Positions 6,770-12,892 of a stretch of 12,892 nucleotides of DNA are shown here, one piece after another. Source of the stretch: JBJXFY01 sp046155815. Its GTDB lineage: Bacteria; Verrucomicrobiota; Verrucomicrobiia; Limisphaerales; CAIMTB01. Location of the stretch: contig JBJXFY010000423.1 of assembly GCA_046155815.1 (NCBI GenBank), positions 1 through 12,892 of the forward strand, given 5' to 3'. Each line of letters starts with the position of its first letter. Position 1 is the first letter of the stretch. The position numbers and the translations under genes were made by a program. The notes beneath the pieces are model-generated. The model was not told the DNA's origin and made no database searches. It saw only the letters and a list, made by a program, of their open reading frames with translations.

Positions 6770-7113
6770 GGCGGGATCGTGGACGTGAGGCTGACGGAAG
6801 TCCGGCGGGGCAGTCAAACGCCGTGCGCGGTCGGCAGCGGCGAAGCCTGTCCGCCCTGCGGAGCGCCAGGCGTCGCCCGGCGTGCCTCGGCCGGGTTGAG
6901 GTTCGTGCGGGACGTGAAGGACGCCCTGGGCGGAGCCGCGACCACGTTGCCGGGGCATCGGCGCGCAACCCGGCCACCGCCCCGGGGTCAGGCCCGGCCC
7001 GGCCCGTCACGGGATCGCCGTTGAACCGAACATGAACGGACGCCACATGATCGAAACTTGCGTGGCGCGCGGCGGTCCCCTTCCCTTCCCCCAGAAGCGT
7101 TTTGCGGCCCACC
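6770..7113. other. Divergent intergenic region (universal stress protein / transaldolase)
   Basis: About 340 nt with no credible gene. It must hold the promoters of both divergent genes. Weak candidates are TTGAAC at 7021-7026 with CATGAT 19 nt further on for the transaldolase, and TTGACT on the minus strand (complement of 6812-6817) for usp, with no good -10. The middle is very GC-rich with CCCGG runs around 6970-7010. No strong hairpin with a T-run is seen. Confidence 0.5.
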
Positions 7114-8073
7114 ATGAATTCACTCAGCCAGCTGAAACAGTTCACCACCGTCGTTGCCGACACGGGAGACTTTGCCTCCATCAAGGCCTACGCGCCGCAG
7201 GACGCCACGACCAATCCGTCCCTCATCCTCAAGGCGGCGCAGATGCCCGAGTACGCCGCCTTGGTGAACGAGACGATTGACGCGGGCCGCGATGCCGTCG
7301 GCGGCCAGGCGCGCGTGGCCGAGATCCTGACACGAGTCCTGATCCGGTTCGGGATGGAAATCCTGAAGCTTGTCCCCGGCCGCGTCTCGACGGAGACGGA
7401 CGCGCAGCATTCCTTTGACGCGGCCGCGCTCGTTGCCGACGGGCGTGACTTCATTCGCCGCTACGAGGCGCTGGGCATCCCACGCGAGCGCATCCTGGTG
7501 AAGATCGCGACCACCTGGGAGGGCGTGCAGGCGGCGCGGGTGCTCGAGGCCGAGGGCATTCATTGCAACATGACCCTGCTCTTCTCGCTTCCGCAGGCGG
7601 TGGCGTGCGCCGAGGCCGGCGCCACGCTGATCTCGCCCTTCGTCGGCCGCATCCTCGACTGGTACAAGAAGAGCACCGGCCGCGATTACTCCGCCGAGGA
7701 GGATCCGGGCGTGCAGTCCGTGCGCGCCATCTACGCCTACTACAAGACCCACGGCCACCGGACCGAGGTGATGGGCGCCAGCTTCCGCAACGCGGGCGAG
7801 ATCCTCGCGCTGGCCGGCTGCGACCTGCTCACGATCAGCCCGCAGCTCCTCGCCGAGCTGCAGAAGAGCGACCTGCCGGTGAGGCGCATGCTTTCTCCGG
7901 ACCAGCTTCCCGCCAGCGTCGGGAAACTTGAACTCACCGAGAGCCGCTTCCGCTTCCTGATGAACGAGGACGCGATGGCCACCGAAAAGCTGGCCGAGGG
8001 CATCCGTCTCTTCGCGGCGGACACCCGGAAGCTGGGGTCGCTGGTCCAGGCCCGGCTGGCCGCACGTTCCTGA
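7114..8073 (+). CDS. tal: Transaldolase (TalB type)
   Basis: Cytosolic enzyme of the non-oxidative pentose phosphate pathway. It moves a dihydroxyacetone unit from sedoheptulose 7-phosphate to glyceraldehyde 3-phosphate. 319 residues, the usual length of the E. coli TalB class and far longer than the TalC class. Motifs: TTVVADTGDF (11-20, with Asp16); PQDATTNPSLIL (28-39); VSTETDAQ (91-98, with Glu94); RILVKIATTWEG (126-137), where Lys130 is the Schiff-base lysine; CNMTLLFS further on; SPFVGRILDWYKK; and VMGASFRN. The in-frame TTG at 7102 would add four residues; ATG 7114 matches the family start. The stop is 3 nt from the stop of the convergent accD. It would feed on pentoses brought in by the upstream transporter, but the genes are not adjacent, so that link is inference. 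Confidence 0.95.
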   Translation: MNSLSQLKQFTTVVADTGDFASIKAYAPQDATTNPSLILKAAQMPEYAALVNETIDAGRDAVGGQARVAEILTRVLIRFGMEILKLVPGRVSTETDAQHSFDAAALVADGRDFIRRYEALGIPRERILVKIATTWEGVQAARVLEAEGIHCNMTLLFSLPQAVACAEAGATLISPFVGRILDWYKKSTGRDYSAEEDPGVQSVRAIYAYYKTHGHRTEVMGASFRNAGEILALAGCDLLTISPQLLAELQKSDLPVRRMLSPDQLPASVGKLELTESRFRFLMNEDAMATEKLAEGIRLFAADTRKLGSLVQARLAARS

Positions 8074-8076
8074 GAC

Positions 8077-9036
8077 TCAAGCCGCACGCTGGGAACTGCC
8101 GGCCGTGAGATAGTCGAGATACTGGCTCAGCCGCTCCTTCATCTCACGGCGCCCCACGATGGCGTCAATCAGGCCGTGATCAACGAGAAACTCGGCGGTC
8201 TGAAAGCCGGGCGGGAGCTCGGCCTGCGTGGTGTCCTTGATCACCCTCGGCCCGGCAAAGCCGATCATGGCCCCAGGTTCTGCGATGATGAGGTCGCCAA
8301 GGCTTGCGAAGCTCGCCATGACCCCGGCCGTGGTCGGATGCGTCAGCAGGCTGATGTAGGGCAGACCGGCGCGGCCAAGATACGCCAGCGCGGCGGAGGT
8401 CTTGGCCATCTGCATCAGGCTGAACAAGCCCTCGTACATGCGCGCGCCGCCGCTCGAGGAGATGATCACCACCGGCAGTGAACGGTCCGTGCACGCCTCG
8501 ATCAACCGGGTGAGCCGCTCGCCGACCACCGCCCCCATCGACCCCCCCAGGAAACTGAAGTCCATGACGCCGAGCCCCGTCCGGATGTTCCCGATGCGGC
8601 CAATGCCGGTGACCACCGCGTCGTCCTGCCCCGTGGCCTTGCGGTGGGCCGCCAGCTTTGACTCATAGGTGGCCACGCCCGTGAACTTCAGGACGTCCAC
8701 GCTGCGCATCCCGGCGTCCAGCTCCTCGAAGGAGCAGGTTTCCACCAGGGCGTGAATCCGCTCCCGCGCACCCATCTGGAAGTGATGGTCGCACTTCGCG
8801 CAGACCTTGAGGTTGTTGTCGAGTTCCTTGTCGTAAATCATCGCGGAACACTTCGGGCACTTGGTCCACAGGCCCTCGGGGATGTCCTTCTTGCGCGCGC
8901 GCCCGCCGCCCAGCTTGGGTTTGCGGAAGACGGAGGTGTCGGAGGCGGTGGGCGGCGGGGGGGGCGTCACCCCGGGTTCCACGGCGGCGACACCGGCGTC
9001 GGCCAGCGTCTGGCTGGCAGCGGACTTTTTCTTCAT
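8077..9036 (-). CDS. accD: Acetyl-CoA carboxylase carboxyltransferase subunit beta
   Basis: The beta half of the carboxyltransferase that transfers CO2 from carboxybiotin to acetyl-CoA, giving malonyl-CoA for fatty acid synthesis; it pairs with AccA (not in the window). 319 residues from the ATG at 9036, preceded on the minus strand by GGGGG at suitable distance; an in-frame GTG at 9054 would add six. The zinc ribbon is CPKC (60-63) and CAKC (79-82). The crotonase-like core has FLGGSMGAVVGERL (162-175), IISSSGGARMYEG (191-203, oxyanion glycines) and PTTAGVMASFASLGD (234-248). It has a ~45-residue extension before the zinc ribbon, including PPPPP (25-29) encoded by an eight-base G-run (8957-8964 on the plus strand) and a basic GGGRARKK stretch. 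It lies 36 nt downstream of the ComFC-like gene, likely in one transcript. Confidence 0.96.
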   Translation of the reverse strand: MKKKSAASQTLADAGVAAVEPGVTPPPPPTASDTSVFRKPKLGGGRARKKDIPEGLWTKCPKCSAMIYDKELDNNLKVCAKCDHHFQMGARERIHALVETCSFEELDAGMRSVDVLKFTGVATYESKLAAHRKATGQDDAVVTGIGRIGNIRTGLGVMDFSFLGGSMGAVVGERLTRLIEACTDRSLPVVIISSSGGARMYEGLFSLMQMAKTSAALAYLGRAGLPYISLLTHPTTAGVMASFASLGDLIIAEPGAMIGFAGPRVIKDTTQAELPPGFQTAEFLVDHGLIDAIVGRREMKERLSQYLDYLTAGSSQRAA

Positions 9037-9072
9037 CGGCACCCCCAAGGTCACCAGCCCGCGGCGCGCCGG

Positions 9073-9819
9073 TCAAATCCCGCGGGCGACGGTCCAGACG
9101 TCCACCCGCGCCGCGCCGGCCGTACGCAGCGCATGGGCCACCGCGCTGGTGGTCGCGCCGGTCGTCAGCACGTCGTCCACCACCACCACGCGCGCGCGGT
9201 GCAGCAACGGCCCCGGCTCCGCGGTGAACGCACCGGCCATGTTGTCGGTCCGCTGCGCGCGGGTGAGCCGGGTTTGTGACGGTGTGGCTCGCCGTCGTCG
9301 CACCAAGTCGCATCGCACCGGTACGGCCACCATCCGGCCCAGGCCGGCGCTGAGCCGGGCGGACTGATTAAACTCCCGCTCGCGCTCCTTCAACGGGTGC
9401 AGCGGAACCGGGATCAGCAGGTCCACCCGCTCCGCCGCAAACCACGGCCGCGCGGCGCGCCCGAGCAGGTCCAGCAGGAACGGCTCGAACCACAGCGCCC
9501 GGGAGTACTTGTAGCGATGGATGATCTCGAGGACGAACTCCGTGGCGACCACTGCCGCCCGGGCGGTCACGAAGTCCAGTTCCAGGCCGGCGCAGTTGCC
9601 GCAGGTGAAGGCCGAGGTGATCGCCCCCTCGAAGGGCAGCCCGCAGCGGTCGCAGTACGGCGGCCGGATGAAGCGCAGGCAGCCCGGCCGCGACCAGCAT
9701 TCCGCGCAGACCAGGCCTTCCGCCGGTGCGGCCGGATGCTCGCCGCACAACGCGCAGGCTCGCGGATAGACCAGCCCGAGCAGGTCATCAAACAACTGTC
9801 GTCCGCGGGTCAGTTTCAT
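9073..9819 (-). CDS. ComFC-family phosphoribosyltransferase-like protein
   Basis: 248 residues, the usual size of the ComF/ComFC/GntX family. The N-terminal part holds two cysteine pairs each in two groups: CALC (22-25) with CAEC (38-41), and CDRC (56-59) with CGNC (73-76), consistent with zinc ribbons. The central KYSRALWFEPFL and LLIPVPLHPLKERERE FNQS segments (~104-153) are family hallmarks. VVVVDDVLTTGATTS (211-225) is the type I PRTase PRPP loop. ComFC is needed for DNA uptake during transformation in naturally competent bacteria, but the family is also widespread in non-competent ones, so competence is not implied. The start at 9819 is backed by GGAAG about 5 nt upstream on the minus strand. 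First gene of a probable two-gene unit with accD. Confidence 0.92.
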   Translation of the reverse strand: MKLTRGRQLFDDLLGLVYPRACALCGEHPAAPAEGLVCAECWSRPGCLRFIRPPYCDRCGLPFEGAITSAFTCGNCAGLELDFVTARAAVVATEFVLEIIHRYKYSRALWFEPFLLDLLGRAARPWFAAERVDLLIPVPLHPLKEREREFNQSARLSAGLGRMVAVPVRCDLVRRRRATPSQTRLTRAQRTDNMAGAFTAEPGPLLHRARVVVVDDVLTTGATTSAVAHALRTAGAARVDVWTVARGI

Positions 9820-10116
9820 CGGCTTCCAAACCTTCCGACTTCACGGGAAATGGCCCGGGCAAGGACCTGTCCCCGCATGCCCCTCATGCTTCTATCTGTC
9901 GCCTCCACGGTTTCGGAAGCAAATAGGAACGGCTCGGAAGCCGCCGAGTTCTCGCCCTCGTCGCCGGGACCGCGACCTGATTTCCAGCCGGTTCCCAAGG
10001 GGAAAGCCTACGGGCTGCTCCCGGCAAGCTGGCAACTTCTGCCCAAAAAAGGTCAAAGGCGCCCCGGCGACTTGTACGCCGGGACGCCTCGAGGTTCGGA
10101 AAGTAGAAGGCGGCGG
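9820..10116. other. Intergenic region upstream of the ComFC-like gene
   Basis: About 300 nt without a credible gene. It holds the promoter region of the minus-strand ComFC-like gene (no convincing hexamers seen) and, at 10045-10089, the terminator of the next minus-strand gene upstream. A small inverted repeat, CGGCT-CGGA-AGCCG, lies near 9931-9944. Confidence 0.5.
10045..10089 (-). terminator. Intrinsic terminator of the small basic protein gene
   Basis: Read on the minus strand: a 13-bp stem, one arm the complement of 10077-10089 and the other of 10057-10069, fully paired if one G-U is allowed, with a 7-nt loop (10070-10076). It is followed by TTGACC and six Ts (complement of 10045-10050). 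It lies about 27 nt beyond the stop of the 10117-10389 gene. On the plus strand the same stem has a C/A mismatch and no T-run, so the direction is clear. Confidence 0.85.
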
Positions 10117-10389
10117 CTACTTGCCCGACTTATCCTTCATGGACCTGAAGCGTGCCCAGCGGGCCTTTGCGGCGGCACCGATGCGGGCGCGAGCTTCCGC
10201 GCTCATGCGGCGGCGGCGGCGGACCGGACTGCCTGCATCGACGACGACTTCGTCCGCAGGTGCGGCAGGCGGGGCAGCCAAGCCACCGAGGATGGCCGCG
10301 AGGTCATTTTGCAGCGATTCAATCTTGTCTTGGATGTCGGCGGCCCGACGAAGGGAGGCCGCACTGGGTCCGGCAGAGTTTTTAGCCAT
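10117..10389 (-). CDS. Small basic Ala/Arg-rich protein, possible nucleic-acid binder
   Basis: 90 residues from the ATG at 10389. The N-terminal half is a predicted amphipathic helix or coiled coil (SLRRAADIQDKIESLQNDLA). A proline/alanine linker (LAAPPAAPADE) follows, then a very basic tail: RRRRRMSAEARARIGAAAKA and RWARFRSMKDK. The (K/R)MSxEARxRI-AAxKxRWA motif recurs in many small bacterial proteins of unknown function, and its charge suggests DNA or RNA binding; this is inference. An in-frame ATG at 10407 falls inside the -10 candidate, so the start at 10389 is preferred. The gene stands alone: own promoter candidate, own strong terminator. Small size and simple composition are the main doubts, but the terminator at the right distance and strand supports a real gene. 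Confidence 0.7.
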   Translation of the reverse strand: MAKNSAGPSAASLRRAADIQDKIESLQNDLAAILGGLAAPPAAPADEVVVDAGSPVRRRRRMSAEARARIGAAAKARWARFRSMKDKSGK

Positions 10390-10402
10390 GGTTGGTGGCG
10401 GG

Positions 10403-10430
10403 ATCATGCCGTACTTACTCGGGACGTCAA
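10403..10430 (-). promoter_or_regulatory. Near-leaderless sigma70-like promoter candidate
   Basis: On the minus strand TTGACG (complement of 10425-10430), a 16-nt spacer and CATGAT (complement of 10403-10408): five and four of six consensus bases. Transcription would begin near 10396, leaving only about 7 nt before the ATG at 10389. Confidence 0.4.
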
Positions 10431-10442
10431 TGACTGGTTTCT

Positions 10443-10455
10443 ACCCACAGTGGGT
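10443..10455. promoter_or_regulatory. 13-bp palindrome upstream of the promoter, operator candidate
   Basis: ACCCAC-A-GTGGGT, a perfect odd-length palindrome whose near edge is 12 nt upstream of the -35 candidate. The position suits an activator or repressor site; no protein is known for it. Confidence 0.3.
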
Positions 10456-10708
10456 CCGTGTGCTCGCCGGGGAGCACGCGAGTCATCGCCCGGACGAGTT
10501 CTGCCGAGTCGGGAGGCGCGCCGTAAAGGCATCCGCTCCAAGTCCGGCCACCGCCCAGTTGCGGACTCTTCTACCAGATGTCGCGACCACGACGCCAATC
10601 CTCTGGGACCCTGCTGAAATGGAGCCTAGGTCGCGGTTCTGTTCGAGCGGAGATCGAGGCGTCATGACTTCCTTCCATGGGGAGTCCAAACCCAGTCCGA
10701 ATGTGGTT

Positions 10709-10778
10709 CGACCCAGCCGACTGGGTCGGGACCATGATCGGTCATGGAAAGGGCCGTTCAGCATGGTCGGAACAGGCC
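10709..10778. repeat. Three consecutive hairpins
   Basis: (a) CGACCCAG (10709-10716) with CTGGGTCG (10721-10728), loop CCGA. (b) CCATGA (10732-10737) with TCATGG (10742-10747), loop TCGG. (c) GGCCGTTC (10752-10759) with GAAC-A-GGCC (10770-10778). The loops of (a) and (b) are complementary to each other. A second CCCAG copy at 10691-10695 could compete for the 3' arm of (a). Confidence 0.45.
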
Positions 10779-10879
10779 GTGGCGCGGGAACCTGTACGCG
10801 GTTGCAGCCCGCCCCGGTTGAATCCACGGGCATCCGGTCAGTCCCCGGCTTGCGATCGGGCCGTCATGCCACTCGCAAC

Positions 10880-11875
10880 TCAGTCGTCGGCGACCGATTT
10901 CGGAACGAGGGCCGGCCGGCTGGCCGGAGCCGGATTCTTCCCAAGACGGCCGATGAGCCAGCCGGTCAGCACGATCACCAGCAGCGCCAGCCACCCATCG
11001 TAGAGCCTGTTTGAACCCAGCCAGCGTGCGGCCTCGGGCACCTTCGCCGCGGTCCAGAAGCCAAAGGACTTGATCCAGAAAATCCAGCCGGCGTGCAGTC
11101 CTAGGGCCAGCCACAGGCTGCCGCGCAGTTCCACGGCCCGCGCCAGCACCCAGCCGACAACGAAGAGTGTCAGCCAGCCTGGTACCAGCATTTCCGGCTG
11201 GGTGAAGCCGCGCAGCATCCGGACCAGCGTCACGAGGCCGGTCCAGGCGTCCACTGACTCGGGACGCGGCGGGCGCTCGAAGAAGTGAACCCACGAGTAG
11301 ATCGCCGCCGACACCGCCGCCGCCCCGGCAAAGGACCACTCACGCCGCAGCGCGCGGAAAAGTCCGCCGCGGAACAGGGTCTCCTCCAGCGTCGCCACCA
11401 CCAGAGCCGCAAGTACCGACTTCAGGAGGTAACCGGCGATGTCCGCCGTGTCGCGGTCGGCCCGCCAGACACGCGCGCCCATGGCCAGCGCCGCGGCGGC
11501 CACCAGCGCCAGGCCAAGCCAGCTCACCAGGAGGCCACGCGTGAGGTCGCGCCCCGGCGTGCCGGCCAGCGTCCAGCCCAGGTCGCGCCACCGGCGCACG
11601 CCCAGCCTTCGTAGCAGCGGCCACAGTCCCGCCAACGCCAGCACCAGCAGGCAGCGGTTCACGTAGCGATGAAATGGAGCGTCGGCGATGCCCGCCAGCG
11701 GCGGCCACAGTCCGGCCAGCGCCCGCGCCGCGTGATAAACCCACGGGGCCACCAGCGCGCCGCCGATGAAAACGAACAGCAGGTAGGCGAGGATGACCAG
11801 GAACGCACGCACGCTGCCGGAGGCTAGAAGCCGGAGAGCCTCCGGCACAAGCCGGCCGGGCTCCCGATCATTCAC
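10880..11875 (-). CDS. CPBP-family intramembrane glutamic endopeptidase
   Basis: 331 residues with about eight hydrophobic segments (for example ~24-46, 74-90, 112-133, 183-198, 232-248, 253-268, 292-310). The family motifs are complete: EETLFRGGLFRAL (164-176, Glu164-Glu165 and Arg169), an F/Y-xxx-H motif as YSWVHFF (193-199, His197), and a third conserved His in LGLHAGW (258-264, His261). CPBP (Rce1/Abi) proteins cut substrates within the membrane or, in some bacteria, act in bacteriocin self-immunity; the substrate here is unknown. The start is a GTG at 11875; no in-frame ATG lies nearby. It follows the phosphonopyruvate decarboxylase on the same strand after 79 nt, so co-transcription is possible but a functional link is not evident. 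Confidence 0.88.
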   Translation of the reverse strand: MNDREPGRLVPEALRLLASGSVRAFLVILAYLLFVFIGGALVAPWVYHAARALAGLWPPLAGIADAPFHRYVNRCLLVLALAGLWPLLRRLGVRRWRDLGWTLAGTPGRDLTRGLLVSWLGLALVAAAALAMGARVWRADRDTADIAGYLLKSVLAALVVATLEETLFRGGLFRALRREWSFAGAAAVSAAIYSWVHFFERPPRPESVDAWTGLVTLVRMLRGFTQPEMLVPGWLTLFVVGWVLARAVELRGSLWLALGLHAGWIFWIKSFGFWTAAKVPEAARWLGSNRLYDGWLALLVIVLTGWLIGRLGKNPAPASRPALVPKSVADD

Positions 11876-11954
11876 CCATTTCAGCTGGCCTTCAGTTCAA
11901 TCGTAAGGATCGGCGCGCAGCAACCGGATGCGTCCAACCACAAGGCCCCCATCC
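11876..11954. other. Short spacer between the decarboxylase and CPBP genes
   Basis: 79 nt on the minus strand. I see no terminator and no clear promoter, so read-through from the decarboxylase into the CPBP gene is plausible. Confidence 0.4.
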
Positions 11955-12892
11955 CTACCGCGTGATCCACGCCATGAACCGCTCCTTCACCTCGTGCGGA
12001 GGAACGGTGGGGCGGCCGAGGTTCGCGGGAGAGCCGGCGCGGATCTTCACGTGCAGCAGGCTGGGGCCGGGCAGGCCGCGCAGTTCGCGCAGCGCGGCGC
12101 GGATGTCCTCCGGCCGGTCGGCGCGGCGGGCGTGGCGGTAATTCGCCGCGGCGGCGATGGCCGCGAAGTCCACGCGGCCGGACACGGTGCGCTGGCCGCC
12201 GGTCGAGTCGTGCGCCTCGTTGTCCACGAGGACGTGCAGGAGGTTCGTCGGCCGGCAGAAGCCGATGGTGGCGAGGTTGCCGAGCTTCATCAGCGCCGCG
12301 CCGTCGCCGTCGAGCACCACCACGGGCTGCTGTGGCCGGACCCGTGCCAAGCCCAGGCCGATGGCCGACGCGCCACCCATGCCGCCTACCACGTAGAGGT
12401 GGTTCGGCCGGTCGGCGAGGGTGAACAGTTCGCGCCCCGTCTTGCCGGTGGTGGCGATGATGGCCTCGTCGCCGCGCAGTTCGGCCAGGGCCAGTTCCAG
12501 CAGGCCGGTGCGCGTGAGGCGGTCGGGGGGCGCGGCGGCAAAAGCCCCCGCCGGCACGGCGCCCAGCGCGGGCGGCAACCGCGGCTCGCAGAGTTCGCAG
12601 TCGGCCACCGCGCCGTGCGACATCACGAAGGCGAAGGGCCGACCGCCGTCCATCACCGCCTCCGCCTCGTCCAGCGCCGCCGGGATGTCCGCCTCGTGCT
12701 CGGGGAACTTCCGCCACGGGATTTCCAGCGTCTCCAGCAGCCGGTGGGTGATGCGGCCCATCTGCCCATGCTGCGGCTCGTCCTTGAGGCCCGGTTCACC
12801 GCGCCAGGTCGTGATGAGCAGCGTGGGCACGCGGAAGGGTTGGTTCAGCGAGGTGAGCGGGTTGACCATGTTCCCGAGGCCGGAGTTCTGGC
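11955..12892 (-). CDS. Phosphonopyruvate decarboxylase, 5' end outside the window
   Basis: Thiamine-diphosphate enzyme that decarboxylates 3-phosphonopyruvate to phosphonoacetaldehyde, the step that pulls phosphonate biosynthesis forward after PEP mutase. The reading frame stays open to the right edge: before Met at 12869 the codons read QNSGLGN, continuing into MVNPLTSL. This matches the Ppd/Fom2/AepY motif, so the ATG at 12869 is internal and roughly 65 N-terminal residues are missing. Numbering from that Met: TTWRGEPGLKDEPQHGQMGR (20-39), family-specific; TGKTGREL (141-148); GGMGGASAIGLGLA (162-175); GDG (188-190) through Asn217 and NEAHDSTGGQ, the Mg/ThDP motif. Sulfopyruvate decarboxylase (ComDE) is the nearest alternative, but it is usually split or shorter and lacks the WRGEPG-KDEPQH run. 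Confidence 0.9.
   Translation of the reverse strand, partial: QNSGLGNMVNPLTSLNQPFRVPTLLITTWRGEPGLKDEPQHGQMGRITHRLLETLEIPWRKFPEHEADIPAALDEAEAVMDGGRPFAFVMSHGAVADCELCEPRLPPALGAVPAGAFAAAPPDRLTRTGLLELALAELRGDEAIIATTGKTGRELFTLADRPNHLYVVGGMGGASAIGLGLARVRPQQPVVVLDGDGAALMKLGNLATIGFCRPTNLLHVLVDNEAHDSTGGQRTVSGRVDFAAIAAAANYRHARRADRPEDIRAALRELRGLPGPSLLHVKIRAGSPANLGRPTVPPHEVKERFMAWITR

Larger units (their letters stand above)
10408..10879. other. Gene-free, hairpin-rich intergenic region
   Basis: About 470 nt between the small basic gene and the CPBP gene. Open frames here have no recognisable composition or motif. The left part (10403-10480) is the control region of the small gene and includes a hairpin GTGCTC/GAGCAC (10460-10465 with 10472-10477). 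The right part (10709-10778) holds three successive hairpins. No T-rich terminator follows the CPBP stop on the minus strand. Confidence 0.5.

Noticed and set aside
6770..6958. In-frame N-terminal extension of the universal stress protein
   Set aside because: The extra 63 residues are Arg/Gly/Pro-rich without similarity to UspA proteins. Met at 6769 sits just ahead of the first beta strand, as in the family.
5972..7024. Plus-strand frame of 350 codons over the universal stress protein
   Set aside because: It is antisense to a clear two-domain UspA gene, and nothing in its translation resembles a protein domain.
9397..10617. Plus-strand open frame of 406 codons
   Set aside because: It overlaps the well-supported ComFC-like gene and the small basic gene in antisense and crosses the terminator. 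It shows no protein family features.
10483..10833. 116-codon minus-strand frame in the gene-free region
   Set aside because: No ribosome site, no motif and mixed low-information composition. It spans the hairpins, so I treat it as non-coding.
11881..12717. Second minus-strand frame over the decarboxylase
   Set aside because: It is a frame-shifted shadow of the phosphonopyruvate decarboxylase, with Arg/Gly/Pro-rich translation.
1..12892. CRISPR array, tRNA, rRNA, prophage or defence island
   Set aside because: No regularly spaced repeats, no tRNA-like cloverleaf or rRNA stretch recognised, and no integrase, transposase, nuclease or toxin-antitoxin genes.

Overview
The window is GC-rich bacterial chromosome with ordinary dense coding on both strands. 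I see no tRNA, rRNA, CRISPR array, phage gene or transposase. The mix of genes, the CCAAGCTCC-type repeats and the small Arg/Ala-tailed protein recall Verrucomicrobiota (Limisphaerales/Opitutales-like). That assignment comes from recollection and is not proven by the sequence.

Layout. (1) 1-1742, plus strand: the 3' end of a sugar ABC transporter ATPase, then a XylH/RbsC-type permease. Between them sits a roughly 457-bp segment that is visibly less GC-rich. It carries a small unknown ORF, has inverted CCAAGCTCC/GGAGCTTGG repeats at its ends, and is bounded by GATGA on both sides. Removing it would rebuild an ATGA stop/start overlap between the two transporter genes, so it looks like an inserted cassette. 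(2) 1743-2002: a hairpin-rich spacer. (3) 2003-5844, plus strand: a two-domain GT4-type glycosyltransferase followed by a long-form GH130 protein, probably one operon for making and phosphorolysing a mannose-type glycoside. (4) 5894-6769, minus: a tandem-domain universal stress protein. (5) 7114-8070 coding, plus: transaldolase of the TalB type (pentose phosphate pathway). Its stop faces that of accD with only 3 nt between them. (6) 8077-9819, minus: a ComFC-like phosphoribosyltransferase followed by accD (acetyl-CoA carboxylase carboxyltransferase beta subunit). (7) 10117-10389, minus: a small basic Ala/Arg-rich protein with its own near-leaderless promoter candidate and a good intrinsic terminator. 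(8) 10408-10879: about 470 nt without a credible gene but with several hairpins. (9) 10880-11875, minus: a CPBP-family membrane protease. (10) 11955-12892, minus: a phosphonopyruvate decarboxylase whose N-terminus runs off the right edge, which points to phosphonate biosynthesis beyond the window.

Most genes are recognisable housekeeping or sugar-metabolism functions. The parts least explained by known families are the cassette at 137-597, the palindromic spacer at 1774-1874, the small basic protein and its control region, and the structured gap at 10690-10780.
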